Source of the DNA: Deltaproteobacteria bacterium
Lineage (GTDB): Bacteria > Bdellovibrionota > JACOXK01
NCBI GenBank assembly: GCA_016186995.1
Contig: JACPKQ010000010.1
Coordinates: forward strand, 41,245 to 105,244
DNA: 64,000 nt
Direction of reading: 5' to 3'
Shown here: positions 35,564 to 43,820 of the stretch, piece by piece
Layout: each line of letters opens with the position of its first letter
Numbering within the stretch: the stretch's first letter is position 1
Position numbers and translations under genes: made by a program
The notes under the pieces: model-generated
Seen by the model: only the letters and a program-made list of their open reading frames with translations
Told to the model about the DNA's origin: nothing
Database searches by the model: none

Positions 35564-37143
35564 AAAAAATATTTAGGGTAGCGTTTGTTGTTTTTATTAT
35601 TTCTTTTGTATTTCTTATTTTTATCAATAAAGATAAAAAACCAACACAGCAGAATATTTTTCGTTTTAGTATTACTTCTGATCCACCAACGCTTGATTGG
35701 TCTAAGGCAACTGATCATGTTTCTATTGATCTTATCGAAAATATTATGGAAGGGCTGGTACAATATGACGAAAAACTTCAACCCATTCCTGCTATCGCCC
35801 AAAGTTGGGATGTCTCAAAAGATGGGAAGAAATATATTTTTTACTTAAGAAAAGATGTTACGTGGACAGATGGTGTAGCTCTTACAGCACATGATTTTGA
35901 ATATGCCTGGAAAAGGCTTTTAAACCCCGAAACAGCGGCTGAGTATGCTTATTTTCTTTTTGATGTCGAGGGCGCTGAAGACTTTAATTTAGGAAACACA
36001 AAAGATCCAAACACTGTTGGAGTGCGTGCACTTAACGACTCTACTTTAGAGGTGAAACTGAGAGCCCCTGCCAGCTATTTTCTCCACATTCCAGCGTTTA
36101 TGGTAACTTACCCTATGCGTAAAGATGTTGTTGAAAAACACGAAGATCATTGGACCCATCCAGAAAATATTATTACATGTGGTCCTTTTAAACTTAAAGA
36201 ATGGCAGCACAAAAATAAAATTACCTTAGTAAAAAACGAAAAATATTACGATGTTCAACCCAAGCTAGAAGAAATTCATGCGCTTGTTGTTAAGAACGAT
36301 CAAACTGCTGTGGATTTATATGAAACCGGAAAGATTGATATTTTAAGAAAAATGCCTCCTTTAACGATTGAGCAGTATAAAGATCATCCACAATATATCA
36401 ATCACCCTTTTCTTCGTGGTTATTATTATGGTTTTAACATTGAAAAGAAACCCTTTAACGATGTTCGTGTAAGAAAAGCCTTTGCTCATGCTATTGATCA
36501 CAAAGTTTTTCCAGAAATTCTTAAAGGGGGGCAAATCCCTGTAACCTCTTGGGTTCCTCCTGGGATGTTGGGTTATGAGCCAGATGTTGGATTAGGGTTT
36601 AATGTTGAACTTGCACAAAATCTTTTAAAAGAAGCGGGTTATCCCGATGGAAAAGGTTTTCCAAAAACAATAGCTTTTTTTGATAGTCGAGATGATAATA
36701 AAGAAATTGCTGAAAAACTCCAACAAATCTGGAAAGAAAATCTTAATGTTCACATCGATATTGAAAATCAAGAATGGAAGGTCTACTTAAAACAACTTCA
36801 TGTAGATCCGCCCCCACTTTTCCGTTTAGGATGGGGAGCTGACTTTCCAGACCCAGATAATTTTTTAAGACTTTTTACATCAAATAGTGGAAATAATAAT
36901 ACACGTTGGAAGAGTTCTTCTTTTGACCAACTCATTTTTAAAGCTGCATCTGAAATGAATATACAAAAGAGACTTGAACTTTATAAAAAGGCCCAGAAAA
37001 TTTTGTTAGAAGAAGATGTAGCTATTATGCCGCTTTTTGTTGAAAGTTTGAACTATGTCGTTAAACCACACGTTAAAGGTTTATGGGTTAATTCTATGGA
37101 ACGTCTCATTCTTAAGAAAATCTGGATTGATCAAAAATCTTAA
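35560..37143 (+). CDS. oppA: Peptide ABC transporter substrate-binding protein (OppA-like)
   Basis: 527 residues, SBP_bac_5 family. The N-terminus (KIFRVAFVVFIISFVFLIF) is a hydrophobic anchor without a lipobox cysteine, so the protein is probably tethered by an uncleaved segment rather than lipidated. Family motifs include WTDGVALTAHDFEYAWKRLL and FNDVRVRKAFAHAIDH, and a C-terminal region is typical of OppA. It binds peptides in the periplasm for OppBC. It is coupled to oppC by a 4-nt overlap and to selB by one nt. Confidence 0.94.
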   Translation: MKKIFRVAFVVFIISFVFLIFINKDKKPTQQNIFRFSITSDPPTLDWSKATDHVSIDLIENIMEGLVQYDEKLQPIPAIAQSWDVSKDGKKYIFYLRKDVTWTDGVALTAHDFEYAWKRLLNPETAAEYAYFLFDVEGAEDFNLGNTKDPNTVGVRALNDSTLEVKLRAPASYFLHIPAFMVTYPMRKDVVEKHEDHWTHPENIITCGPFKLKEWQHKNKITLVKNEKYYDVQPKLEEIHALVVKNDQTAVDLYETGKIDILRKMPPLTIEQYKDHPQYINHPFLRGYYYGFNIEKKPFNDVRVRKAFAHAIDHKVFPEILKGGQIPVTSWVPPGMLGYEPDVGLGFNVELAQNLLKEAGYPDGKGFPKTIAFFDSRDDNKEIAEKLQQIWKENLNVHIDIENQEWKVYLKQLHVDPPPLFRLGWGADFPDPDNFLRLFTSNSGNNNTRWKSSSFDQLIFKAASEMNIQKRLELYKKAQKILLEEDVAIMPLFVESLNYVVKPHVKGLWVNSMERLILKKIWIDQKS

Positions 37144-38651
37144 TGAGACCTCTTCTTTTAGCAACTTCTGGCCACGTTGACCATGGTAAAACGAGCCTTA
37201 TTAAAACACTGACAGGTGTTGACACGGATCGGCTTCCAGAAGAAAAAAAAAGAGGGATGACCTTAGATTTAGGTTTTGCTTCTTTCACACTTCCCAGTGG
37301 AAGAGTGTGTGGGGTTATTGATGTTCCCGGCCATGAAAGATTTATTAAGAACATGGTTTCAGGAGCTTTTAGTGTTGATCTTGCTTTATTGGTCATTGCG
37401 GCGAACGAAGGTATCAAACCTCAAACAAAAGAACATCTTAAAATATTAGAGTTATTCCATATTCCAAACTTAATTGTTGTTGTGAGCAAAGCCGATGTGG
37501 CTACTGATCTTGAAAGGGAAGATAGGAAAAAAGAAATAAAATCTTTTTTAGAAAATTCTTTTTTTAGAGAGGCTCCTCTCGTATTTGTTTCTTCTCTTAA
37601 CAAAGAAGGTTTTGAAAACTTACTTGAATGTATTGATCGGGTAAGAGCCCAAACGCGCAGTCTGGAAAAATCTTTTAGAATGTATGTGGATCGTGTTTTT
37701 TCACTCAAGGGTTATGGAACTGTTATCGCTGGAAGTATTTTAGAAGGAAAAATTAATAAGTGTGATGTTATTTATCTTAATAATAACAAAAGCCCTTGTC
37801 GAATACGTTTTTTGCAAAGTTATGGGGTAGAGAGAAAAGAAGTTTTAGCTGGAGAAAGGGTAGCTATCAATTTACGAGGGATAGAAAGAAAAAGCATGAC
37901 TCGTGGTACCCTTGTTCTTACAAAACCTGAAGCAAAAGAAACCGATGTTATAAATGTTTCTTTGAATATTTTAGATAATAGAAAAAATGAGAAGATGAAT
38001 ACATTTCAATTGCATATTCATTCCAACAAAACTGTGTGCCGTATAACTAAAAAAATAGTTGATAAAGACAATGTTTTTTATCGTTTGAAACTCGATGCTC
38101 CATTGTATGTGTACAAAGGGGATCGATTTATCTTAAGAAATTTTGATTATAGCTCACAAGATGGCTCTGTTGTGGGTGGGGGTGTTGTTTTTGACCCCCA
38201 CCCAATTTTGCGCGTTCAGAATAAAACTGTGCTTAATAAACAGCGCATTCCTCAAGAACATAATGTAGTTTTTAACCATGCGTACCTGCCTCAAGTTGAA
38301 AAACATATTTTTGAGTCACAACTGAAATTTTTAGATAGAGAATCCTTAGAAAAAATAACATCTTTGGATCAAAAGACTCTTAAAGAGGTGCTCTTGAATC
38401 TTGAAAAAAATAAAAAAGTTCTTCAGATAAAAAGTGGGGTTTATATCCATGCAGATTGTTTTAAAAAACTTGGGCATAAAATAATGGATGCATTTCAGAA
38501 GCATGACTCACTCAGCATTTCTCAACTTAAAGAGATTGTAGGAGAGAGTCGAAAATATACAATTCCACTTGTAGAGTACTGTGATCGAGTGATGCTTACT
38601 TTGAGGCGATCTGATAAAAGGATTTTAAATCCCCGGTTTGTAGATTTATGA
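37143..38651 (+). CDS. selB: Selenocysteine-specific elongation factor SelB, short form
   Basis: 502 residues. The GTPase domain has GHVDHGKT (residues 10-17), DVPGHERFIKNMVSG and VSKAD. Domains II and III follow to about residue 350. The C-terminal winged-helix region is short: a linker of about 45 residues plus about two modules, ending in the WH4-like RKYTIPLVEYCDRVM and LRRSDKRIL. SelB from E. coli has about 614 residues with four modules, so the first two seem missing. It delivers Sec-tRNA at UGA codons with a SECIS hairpin. selA, selC, selD and a selenoprotein were not seen here. It overlaps oppA by one nt and rluD by four. Confidence 0.93.
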   Translation: MRPLLLATSGHVDHGKTSLIKTLTGVDTDRLPEEKKRGMTLDLGFASFTLPSGRVCGVIDVPGHERFIKNMVSGAFSVDLALLVIAANEGIKPQTKEHLKILELFHIPNLIVVVSKADVATDLEREDRKKEIKSFLENSFFREAPLVFVSSLNKEGFENLLECIDRVRAQTRSLEKSFRMYVDRVFSLKGYGTVIAGSILEGKINKCDVIYLNNNKSPCRIRFLQSYGVERKEVLAGERVAINLRGIERKSMTRGTLVLTKPEAKETDVINVSLNILDNRKNEKMNTFQLHIHSNKTVCRITKKIVDKDNVFYRLKLDAPLYVYKGDRFILRNFDYSSQDGSVVGGGVVFDPHPILRVQNKTVLNKQRIPQEHNVVFNHAYLPQVEKHIFESQLKFLDRESLEKITSLDQKTLKEVLLNLEKNKKVLQIKSGVYIHADCFKKLGHKIMDAFQKHDSLSISQLKEIVGESRKYTIPLVEYCDRVMLTLRRSDKRILNPRFVDL

Positions 38652-39595
38652 AAATAAAAATAAAAGAAAATGAAGCTGGATTAAGACTTGATGTTTTTTT
38701 ATCACAAAAATTCAAAGACATAAGTCGTTCGCAGATTCAAAAAAAGTTAAAAGAATGCATTCGTGTAAATTCAAAAAAAGTTAAACCTTCTTGTGTTTTA
38801 AATAAGGGGGATGAAGTTGAAATATCTGATACTTTTAATTCGCTGGTTTCTATAAAACCAGAAGAAGGAAAACTTGATAAGCTTTATGAAGACGATGACA
38901 TACTTCTTATTAATAAACCAGCTGGGCTTTTAGTTCATCCTACCGCTTCTCAAAAGAGAGATACTTTGGCGCAGCGGCTTTGTTTTCATTATAAAAACCT
39001 TCCAACTCTTCAGGGTGAAGATCGTCCCGGTATTGTACATCGACTTGATCGAGATACTTCTGGAATTATGGTGATTGCAAAAAAAGAACCTATTCAGAGA
39101 TTTTTCATTCAAGGGTTTAAGGAAAGGAAAGTTGAAAAAACTTATCTAGCCCTTGTTTTTGGGATTATGGATGAAGAAAAGGGGGAAATTGTTTCTCAGT
39201 TAGCACGCTCAAAAAAACATAGAGCAAAAATTGTTTCTCAAAAAGTGGGACGAGAAGCCATAACACAGTGGAAACTTTTGGAAGAGTTTGAAGAGTTATC
39301 TTTACTTGAGATTCATCCTCAAACGGGAAGAACACATCAAATTAGAACTCAACTTACACAGATTGGGCACCCTATTGTTGGAGATAGACTTTATAAAGTT
39401 TATGATTGGAAGCACAATATTAAAAAACCAAAATCAAAACAAGTTATTGCAAGTTTTGAAAGACATATGCTTCATGCATGGAAACTCCTTTTTATTCACC
39501 CCACAACACACAAAAGAATGGAATTTAAAGCCCCTTTGCCAGAAGATTTTAAAAAAGCACTCTCTTTGTTAGAATCAAATTATGACATTATCTAA
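38648..39595 (+). CDS. rluD: Ribosomal large subunit pseudouridine synthase, RluD family
   Basis: 315 residues. An N-terminal S4 RNA-binding domain (about 1-65, GLRLDVFLSQKFKDISRSQI) is followed by the RluA-type catalytic domain with HRLDRDTSG, which contains the catalytic aspartate, and HPQTGRTHQIRTQL. This is the layout of RluD/RluC enzymes that modify 23S rRNA. The exact target cannot be read from sequence; RluD is most likely because it pairs with the pgeF/yfiH gene as in many bacteria. It overlaps selB by four nt and pgeF by 14 nt. Confidence 0.93.
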   Translation: MKIKIKENEAGLRLDVFLSQKFKDISRSQIQKKLKECIRVNSKKVKPSCVLNKGDEVEISDTFNSLVSIKPEEGKLDKLYEDDDILLINKPAGLLVHPTASQKRDTLAQRLCFHYKNLPTLQGEDRPGIVHRLDRDTSGIMVIAKKEPIQRFFIQGFKERKVEKTYLALVFGIMDEEKGEIVSQLARSKKHRAKIVSQKVGREAITQWKLLEEFEELSLLEIHPQTGRTHQIRTQLTQIGHPIVGDRLYKVYDWKHNIKKPKSKQVIASFERHMLHAWKLLFIHPTTHKRMEFKAPLPEDFKKALSLLESNYDII

Positions 39596-40316
39596 AAAAA
39601 TAAGTTTTTATAAATCTTCACTGTTGGAGACGCACTGGGTCGCCCATGGGTTTTCCCCTTATTTTTCTATAAATAAAAAACCTCTTGATTTAAGTTTTGA
39701 AGGGCTTGATCGGAATCTTTTCCTAGATGAACTTAAAATTTCATCTAAAGAACTTTGTGAGGTTAAACAAGTTCACGGTGGTGAAGTAAGAATTTTAAAA
39801 TTTAGAAGTGAGATTCAAGGTTTTAGAAAGATAGAGTGCGATGGAATTATAACCCAAGAACCGGGAGTTATTGTGGCCATTAGAACCGCAGACTGTATCC
39901 CTCTTCTTTTGTTTGATGCACCAACAAAAACGGTTGCAGCTGTGCATGGTGGTTGGAGAAGTTGCACCCAAAAGATAGTCGTAAGGGCGATTTCCATGAT
40001 GGAAAAAGAAATGGGGGTGGAGCCTCAAAACCTCAAGGTTGCTTTAGGCCCGGGTATTTGTCCCCGCTGTTTTGAGGTGGGACCAGATGTGATTGTAAGG
40101 TTTGAAAGAGATTTTTACACAAGAAAAAATGAAGATAAATTTTTAGTGGATTTATATGAGGCTCACAAAGCTCAGCTATTATCAAGTGGAGTTTTAGTAG
40201 AAAACATAGAAACATTACGTTATTGTACTTTTCATCAAGAGAATTCTTTCTTTTCTTATCGAAGAGATAAGACAGAAAAAAGACATTTAAATTTTATTGG
40301 AATAAAAGGTATTTAA
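39582..40316 (+). CDS. pgeF: Peptidoglycan editing factor PgeF (YfiH, multicopper polyphenol oxidase family)
   Basis: 244 residues. The family motifs are complete: VKQVHGGEV, RTADCIPLLL, AVHGGWRSC and LGPGICPRCFEVG, containing the conserved histidines and cysteines of the metal-binding site. In E. coli the protein keeps L-Ser out of murein stems, and other members act on purine nucleosides. It follows rluD with an overlap of 14 nt. Its 3' end overlaps the convergent hldD gene by 30 nt. Confidence 0.93.
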   Translation: MTLSKKISFYKSSLLETHWVAHGFSPYFSINKKPLDLSFEGLDRNLFLDELKISSKELCEVKQVHGGEVRILKFRSEIQGFRKIECDGIITQEPGVIVAIRTADCIPLLLFDAPTKTVAAVHGGWRSCTQKIVVRAISMMEKEMGVEPQNLKVALGPGICPRCFEVGPDVIVRFERDFYTRKNEDKFLVDLYEAHKAQLLSSGVLVENIETLRYCTFHQENSFFSYRRDKTEKRHLNFIGIKGI

Positions 40317-41282
40317 TTTTTGAATATACTTTTTAATTCCTTCTTCAAGTGATGTGAAGGGTTTTTCATAGCCTTGTTCTCTAAGGCGCGCCATCGAAGC
40401 TTGAGTAAAATATTGATACTGATCTCTAATGTGAAGAGGTGTGTCAATAAAAGTGATATTGTCTTGTTTATTAAGCGCCTTAAAAACAGATTTTGCTAAA
40501 TCAAGAAAAGTTCGGGCTTCTCCTGTACCAAGATTGTAGATACCACGGTGAATTGGTTTTTTTATGGCAAAATTGATAACATCAATAACATCTTCAACAT
40601 AAATAAAATCACGTTTTTGTTCTCCATGAGCAATATCAGGTCTATGGCTTTTAAAAAGTTTTACCTGTCCCACTTCCCCAATTTGAACAAACGCGTGCAG
40701 TACCGTACTTCGTGACATTTTATTTTTATGACGTTCTCCAAAACCATATACATTAAAAAATTTAAACCCACACCACGTAGGTGGGTGAGAATCTTTCTGT
40801 TCTTGCTTAAGTGCCCATAAGTCAAACTCTTGTTTGGACTTACCATATAAACTTAGAGGCTTTAGTTTTGGAATGAGGTCTTCATTATCATCGTAACCTA
40901 TTTCACCAGAACCATAGGTAGCCCCCGAACTTGCATAAATAAAAGGAATTTTATGAAGAGTTGCATAATCCCATATGTTTTTTGAATAATCGATATTCAT
41001 TTTTTTTAAATATGAAGCGTTTTTTACAGATTGATCAGAACAAGCTCCCATGTGGATAATGGCAGAGAGAGAAGGTTTTTTTACATTAAGCCACTCAAAT
41101 AGTTTTTCTCTCTCAATAATGGTTCCGAAATTTATACCTTTGTGTTCGTTTCTTTCTTGAAAACAGCTCAGTTCATCAACAGAAATAACAGACTGATGAA
41201 TGCTGTTACAGTAAGAGACATATTGAGAACCGATAAAGCCAGCAGCGCCTGTAACAAGAATGGGTTTGGAAGAGTTCTTCAT
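40287..41282 (-). CDS. hldD: ADP-L-glycero-D-manno-heptose 6-epimerase
   Basis: 331 residues. Extended SDR with VTGAAGFIGSQYV (residues 10-22), IIHMGACSDQS, which is characteristic of HldD/RfaD, SSGATYG and a YGKSK tyrosine-lysine pair. It inverts C6 of ADP-D-glycero-D-manno-heptose for the LPS inner core. One base separates it from the heptose kinase gene upstream. Its final 30 nt overlap pgeF tail to tail. The presence of the pair implies heptose-containing LPS in this organism. Confidence 0.95.
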   Translation of the reverse strand: MKNSSKPILVTGAAGFIGSQYVSYCNSIHQSVISVDELSCFQERNEHKGINFGTIIEREKLFEWLNVKKPSLSAIIHMGACSDQSVKNASYLKKMNIDYSKNIWDYATLHKIPFIYASSGATYGSGEIGYDDNEDLIPKLKPLSLYGKSKQEFDLWALKQEQKDSHPPTWCGFKFFNVYGFGERHKNKMSRSTVLHAFVQIGEVGQVKLFKSHRPDIAHGEQKRDFIYVEDVIDVINFAIKKPIHRGIYNLGTGEARTFLDLAKSVFKALNKQDNITFIDTPLHIRDQYQYFTQASMARLREQGYEKPFTSLEEGIKKYIQKLNTFYSNKI

Positions 41283-41283
41283 G

Positions 41284-42297
41284 TTAAAGTGAGAGATCTA
41301 CTTTGGGTTTAAAAGAATGGATGTAATTTTTGAGTTCTTCTGAATGAATGGCAGCAGTTCCCATTTTTTGAACTACAATTCCTGCCGCTGCATTAGCTAG
41401 AGTCAAAGAGGTTTTAGTAGGAATATGGGCACAGAAAGAAAGTGTTAATACAGCTATAGCTGTATCCCCAGCCCCACTAACATCAAAAACCTCTCTTGTG
41501 AAAGTTGGAAGTTTAAAATAACCTTTTTTCTGGTCAAACCACGCCATTCCTTGAGCCCCCAAAGTGATCACAAGATTTTCACATTGGGTAAGATCTAGTA
41601 TTTTTTCTCCTGCTTTAATAAGTGTTATTTCATTTTCAATATGAATACCCGAAAAATAAGAGGCTTCTTTTTCATTAGGAGTGAGTAAAGAAATATTTTT
41701 ATACAAATGAAAATTTCTTTCTTTGGGGTCGACTGAAATGAATTTATCTTTTTTCCTTTTTAAATCATGAATCTGATTTAAAAGATTTTCATCAATGGTT
41801 CCTTTGGCATAATCAGAAATAATAACAGCATCATATTCATTCCATGTTTTTCCAAGAAACAATTTTATTTTTTGAAAATCATTTTTTGAAAGTGAAGAAG
41901 CATCTTCTTCATCAATACGTACAATTTGCTGTCTGTCAGCGATGAGACGTGTTTTTTTGATAGTGGGTTTTTCTGATGTTATAATAATACCTTGTGGGTT
42001 GATTTTTGAATTTTTAATATTTTTGAGAAGAACTTTTGCATTATTGTCTTTTCCAACATAACCACAAAGAGTGACTTGAGCGCCTAAGGTAGAAAGATTG
42101 TGGGCAAGGTTGGCTGCCCCACCTAGAACAAACTCTTCTTTTTGAATGTTAAGAACAGGAACAGGAGCTTCAGGACTAATACGATTAACCTTGCCCCAGA
42201 TATAAGAATCCAGAATAAGGTCTCCAACAACAAGGATAGATTTTGATTTGAACTGATCAACATATCTTCCAAGTTGTTTTGACTTAAAATGAGCCAT
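41284..42297 (-). CDS. hldA: D-glycero-beta-D-manno-heptose-7-phosphate kinase (HldE N-domain type, stand-alone)
   Basis: 337 residues, PfkB/ribokinase family. VNRISPEAPVPVLNI near residue 38 and GGAANLAHNLSTLGAQV are typical of the kinase half of HldE/RfaE. DVSGAGDTAIAV holds the catalytic aspartate. The nucleotidyltransferase half of HldE is absent, so a separate HldC would be needed. It phosphorylates heptose-7-phosphate at C1. The ATG follows a -35/-10 pair with the -10 ending 7 nt upstream, and no Shine-Dalgarno sequence is present. hldD follows after one base. Confidence 0.93.
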   Translation of the reverse strand: MAHFKSKQLGRYVDQFKSKSILVVGDLILDSYIWGKVNRISPEAPVPVLNIQKEEFVLGGAANLAHNLSTLGAQVTLCGYVGKDNNAKVLLKNIKNSKINPQGIIITSEKPTIKKTRLIADRQQIVRIDEEDASSLSKNDFQKIKLFLGKTWNEYDAVIISDYAKGTIDENLLNQIHDLKRKKDKFISVDPKERNFHLYKNISLLTPNEKEASYFSGIHIENEITLIKAGEKILDLTQCENLVITLGAQGMAWFDQKKGYFKLPTFTREVFDVSGAGDTAIAVLTLSFCAHIPTKTSLTLANAAAGIVVQKMGTAAIHSEELKNYIHSFKPKVDLSL

Positions 42298-42304
42298 CTA
42301 GCAC

Positions 42305-42333
42305 GTCGTAGCATTTGTAGAAATTTGAGTCAA
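42305..42333 (-). promoter_or_regulatory. Promoter of hldA-hldD, leaderless
   Basis: Minus strand: TTGACT (42328-42333), a 17-bp spacer and TACGAC (42305-42310), a weak -10. The -10 ends 7 nt before the ATG, matching the spacing at ssb and the thioesterase gene. The rest of the 42334-42455 gap shows no gene. Confidence 0.55.
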
Positions 42334-42455
42334 AAAAATTTAAAAGAGGGCGTTCAAAATATCATCCTTAGGGGTAGGGAAGGCCTGGCCTGGGTAGTTA
42401 AGAAAAACCCATTTTTTTACGATAAGTTGTTGAAAATCTTTAAAAAGAGGGCCTA

Positions 42456-43802
42456 ATGAAAAAATCTAATATATTCGATAAGATAAGCTTATACCTTTCT
42501 CATACTATTTGGGATTTAGACCTCCAAAGCATGTTTTTCCCTAAAAGGGTTATTTTTTATATTTTAAGACTTTTTTACCTTGTTAATGAAGGTCTTATAA
42601 AAAATAAATGTGCTGTGTGGACAACAAGCCTTGCTTTTACAACTCTGTTACAAATTGTTCCCCTTTTAGCTGTTATGTTTTATGTGTTTCAAATGATAGG
42701 TGGCATGGAATCAGTTCCAGCAACAAAGTTTTTTGAAAATTTTATTCTCAGTAATTTGACAGTAGGTGCTGGAGAACAAGTACGAGAATATTTAAGAAAT
42801 TTTTCTGGGAGAATTCATTCAGGAGTACTCGGTGTTGCAGGAGTTGTTTTTCTTATACTTACAGTAGTGACCCTCATGTCTACTATTGAAAAAGCATTTA
42901 ATAATATTTGGGGTGTACAAAAACATCGTAGCTTTTTTGTACGAGTCAGTGTTTATTGGAGTCTTATTACTATAGGCCCCTTACTTGCTGTACTATCATT
43001 GAGTCTTACGGCTTCTTTTCAAAGCGAATTTCTTATTCAGAAAGTTTTAGAAATTAAATGGTTAAGCTCTGGTTTTGTTTTTACATTGCCATACATTTTT
43101 TCTTCTTTGGCTTTAACTCTTCTTTACATCTTTATGCCCAATACGAAAGTAAAAATAAAATCAGCTTTAACGGGGGGTATTATAGCAGGGATTTTATGGG
43201 AGTTTTCGAAAGTTGGTTTTAGCTATGCAACCCAGCATGTGTTTACCTATGACAAGGTTTATGGTGCTATGGCTTCTTTCCCTGTCTTTCTTCTTTGGCT
43301 GTACATTACATGGCTTATTGTTTTGCTGGGAGCTGAAATTAGTTTTGCAGATCAACATATGAAAAGTTATGGAAAAGAAAAACAGGTTGAAAATGTTAAT
43401 TTTGAGTTTAAAGAATATTTAGCTCTTCATATCATGCGTTATATGGGAAAACGTTTTCATTTAGGGCATGCAGAGGTTTCTGTTTCACAGATGAGTAGTG
43501 ATATGAATATGCCTGTAAGGCTTGTAAATGAGATCTGCTACTATTTGTCAGAAGCCCATCTTGTCCAAGAAATTTCTCCAGATGAAGAGACTTATCAAGT
43601 GGCTCTTCCCCTTGAAAGAATTTCTGTCCAAAAAGTTTTAGATGCTCTTCGTAAACGAGGAATAAGGTTAGAAATGGAAAGCACACAAGAAAGTAAATAT
43701 TTAAGAAGTTTTCTTGAAAGGCTTGAGTTAGCAACTCACAAGATGACTCAAAATACTACCTTTCTTGATATTATAAAACTCAGTATTCGAAAAAAAAACT
43801 AA
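42456..43802 (+). CDS. YihY/BrkB-family membrane protein with C-terminal winged helix
   Basis: 448 residues. The YihY (UPF0761) core at about residues 30-310 has six membrane segments with CAVWTTSLAFTTLLQIVPLLA, FNNIWGVQ and the helix GAMASFPVFLLWLYITWLIVLLGAE. The last 130 residues form a winged-helix-like domain (VSVSQMSSDMNMPVRLVNEI), present in the longer members of the family. The function is unknown; the old annotation as RNase BN is wrong for this family. A GAGGG Shine-Dalgarno sequence precedes the ATG. It is a single gene, diverging from hldA and converging with the acyl-CoA dehydrogenase gene. Confidence 0.9.
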   Translation: MKKSNIFDKISLYLSHTIWDLDLQSMFFPKRVIFYILRLFYLVNEGLIKNKCAVWTTSLAFTTLLQIVPLLAVMFYVFQMIGGMESVPATKFFENFILSNLTVGAGEQVREYLRNFSGRIHSGVLGVAGVVFLILTVVTLMSTIEKAFNNIWGVQKHRSFFVRVSVYWSLITIGPLLAVLSLSLTASFQSEFLIQKVLEIKWLSSGFVFTLPYIFSSLALTLLYIFMPNTKVKIKSALTGGIIAGILWEFSKVGFSYATQHVFTYDKVYGAMASFPVFLLWLYITWLIVLLGAEISFADQHMKSYGKEKQVENVNFEFKEYLALHIMRYMGKRFHLGHAEVSVSQMSSDMNMPVRLVNEICYYLSEAHLVQEISPDEETYQVALPLERISVQKVLDALRKRGIRLEMESTQESKYLRSFLERLELATHKMTQNTTFLDIIKLSIRKKN

Positions 43803-43820
43803 GAAAGTGGCTTAAGTTTT

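Noticed and set aside
37143-38651. Search for a selenoprotein gene (in-frame TGA) near selB.
   Set aside because: Genes checked ending in TGA show no meaningful continuation past the stop.
42334-42455. GC-rich segment AGGCCTGGCCT upstream of the YihY gene as a possible small RNA or riboswitch.
   Set aside because: No extended secondary structure or known riboswitch motif could be recognised.
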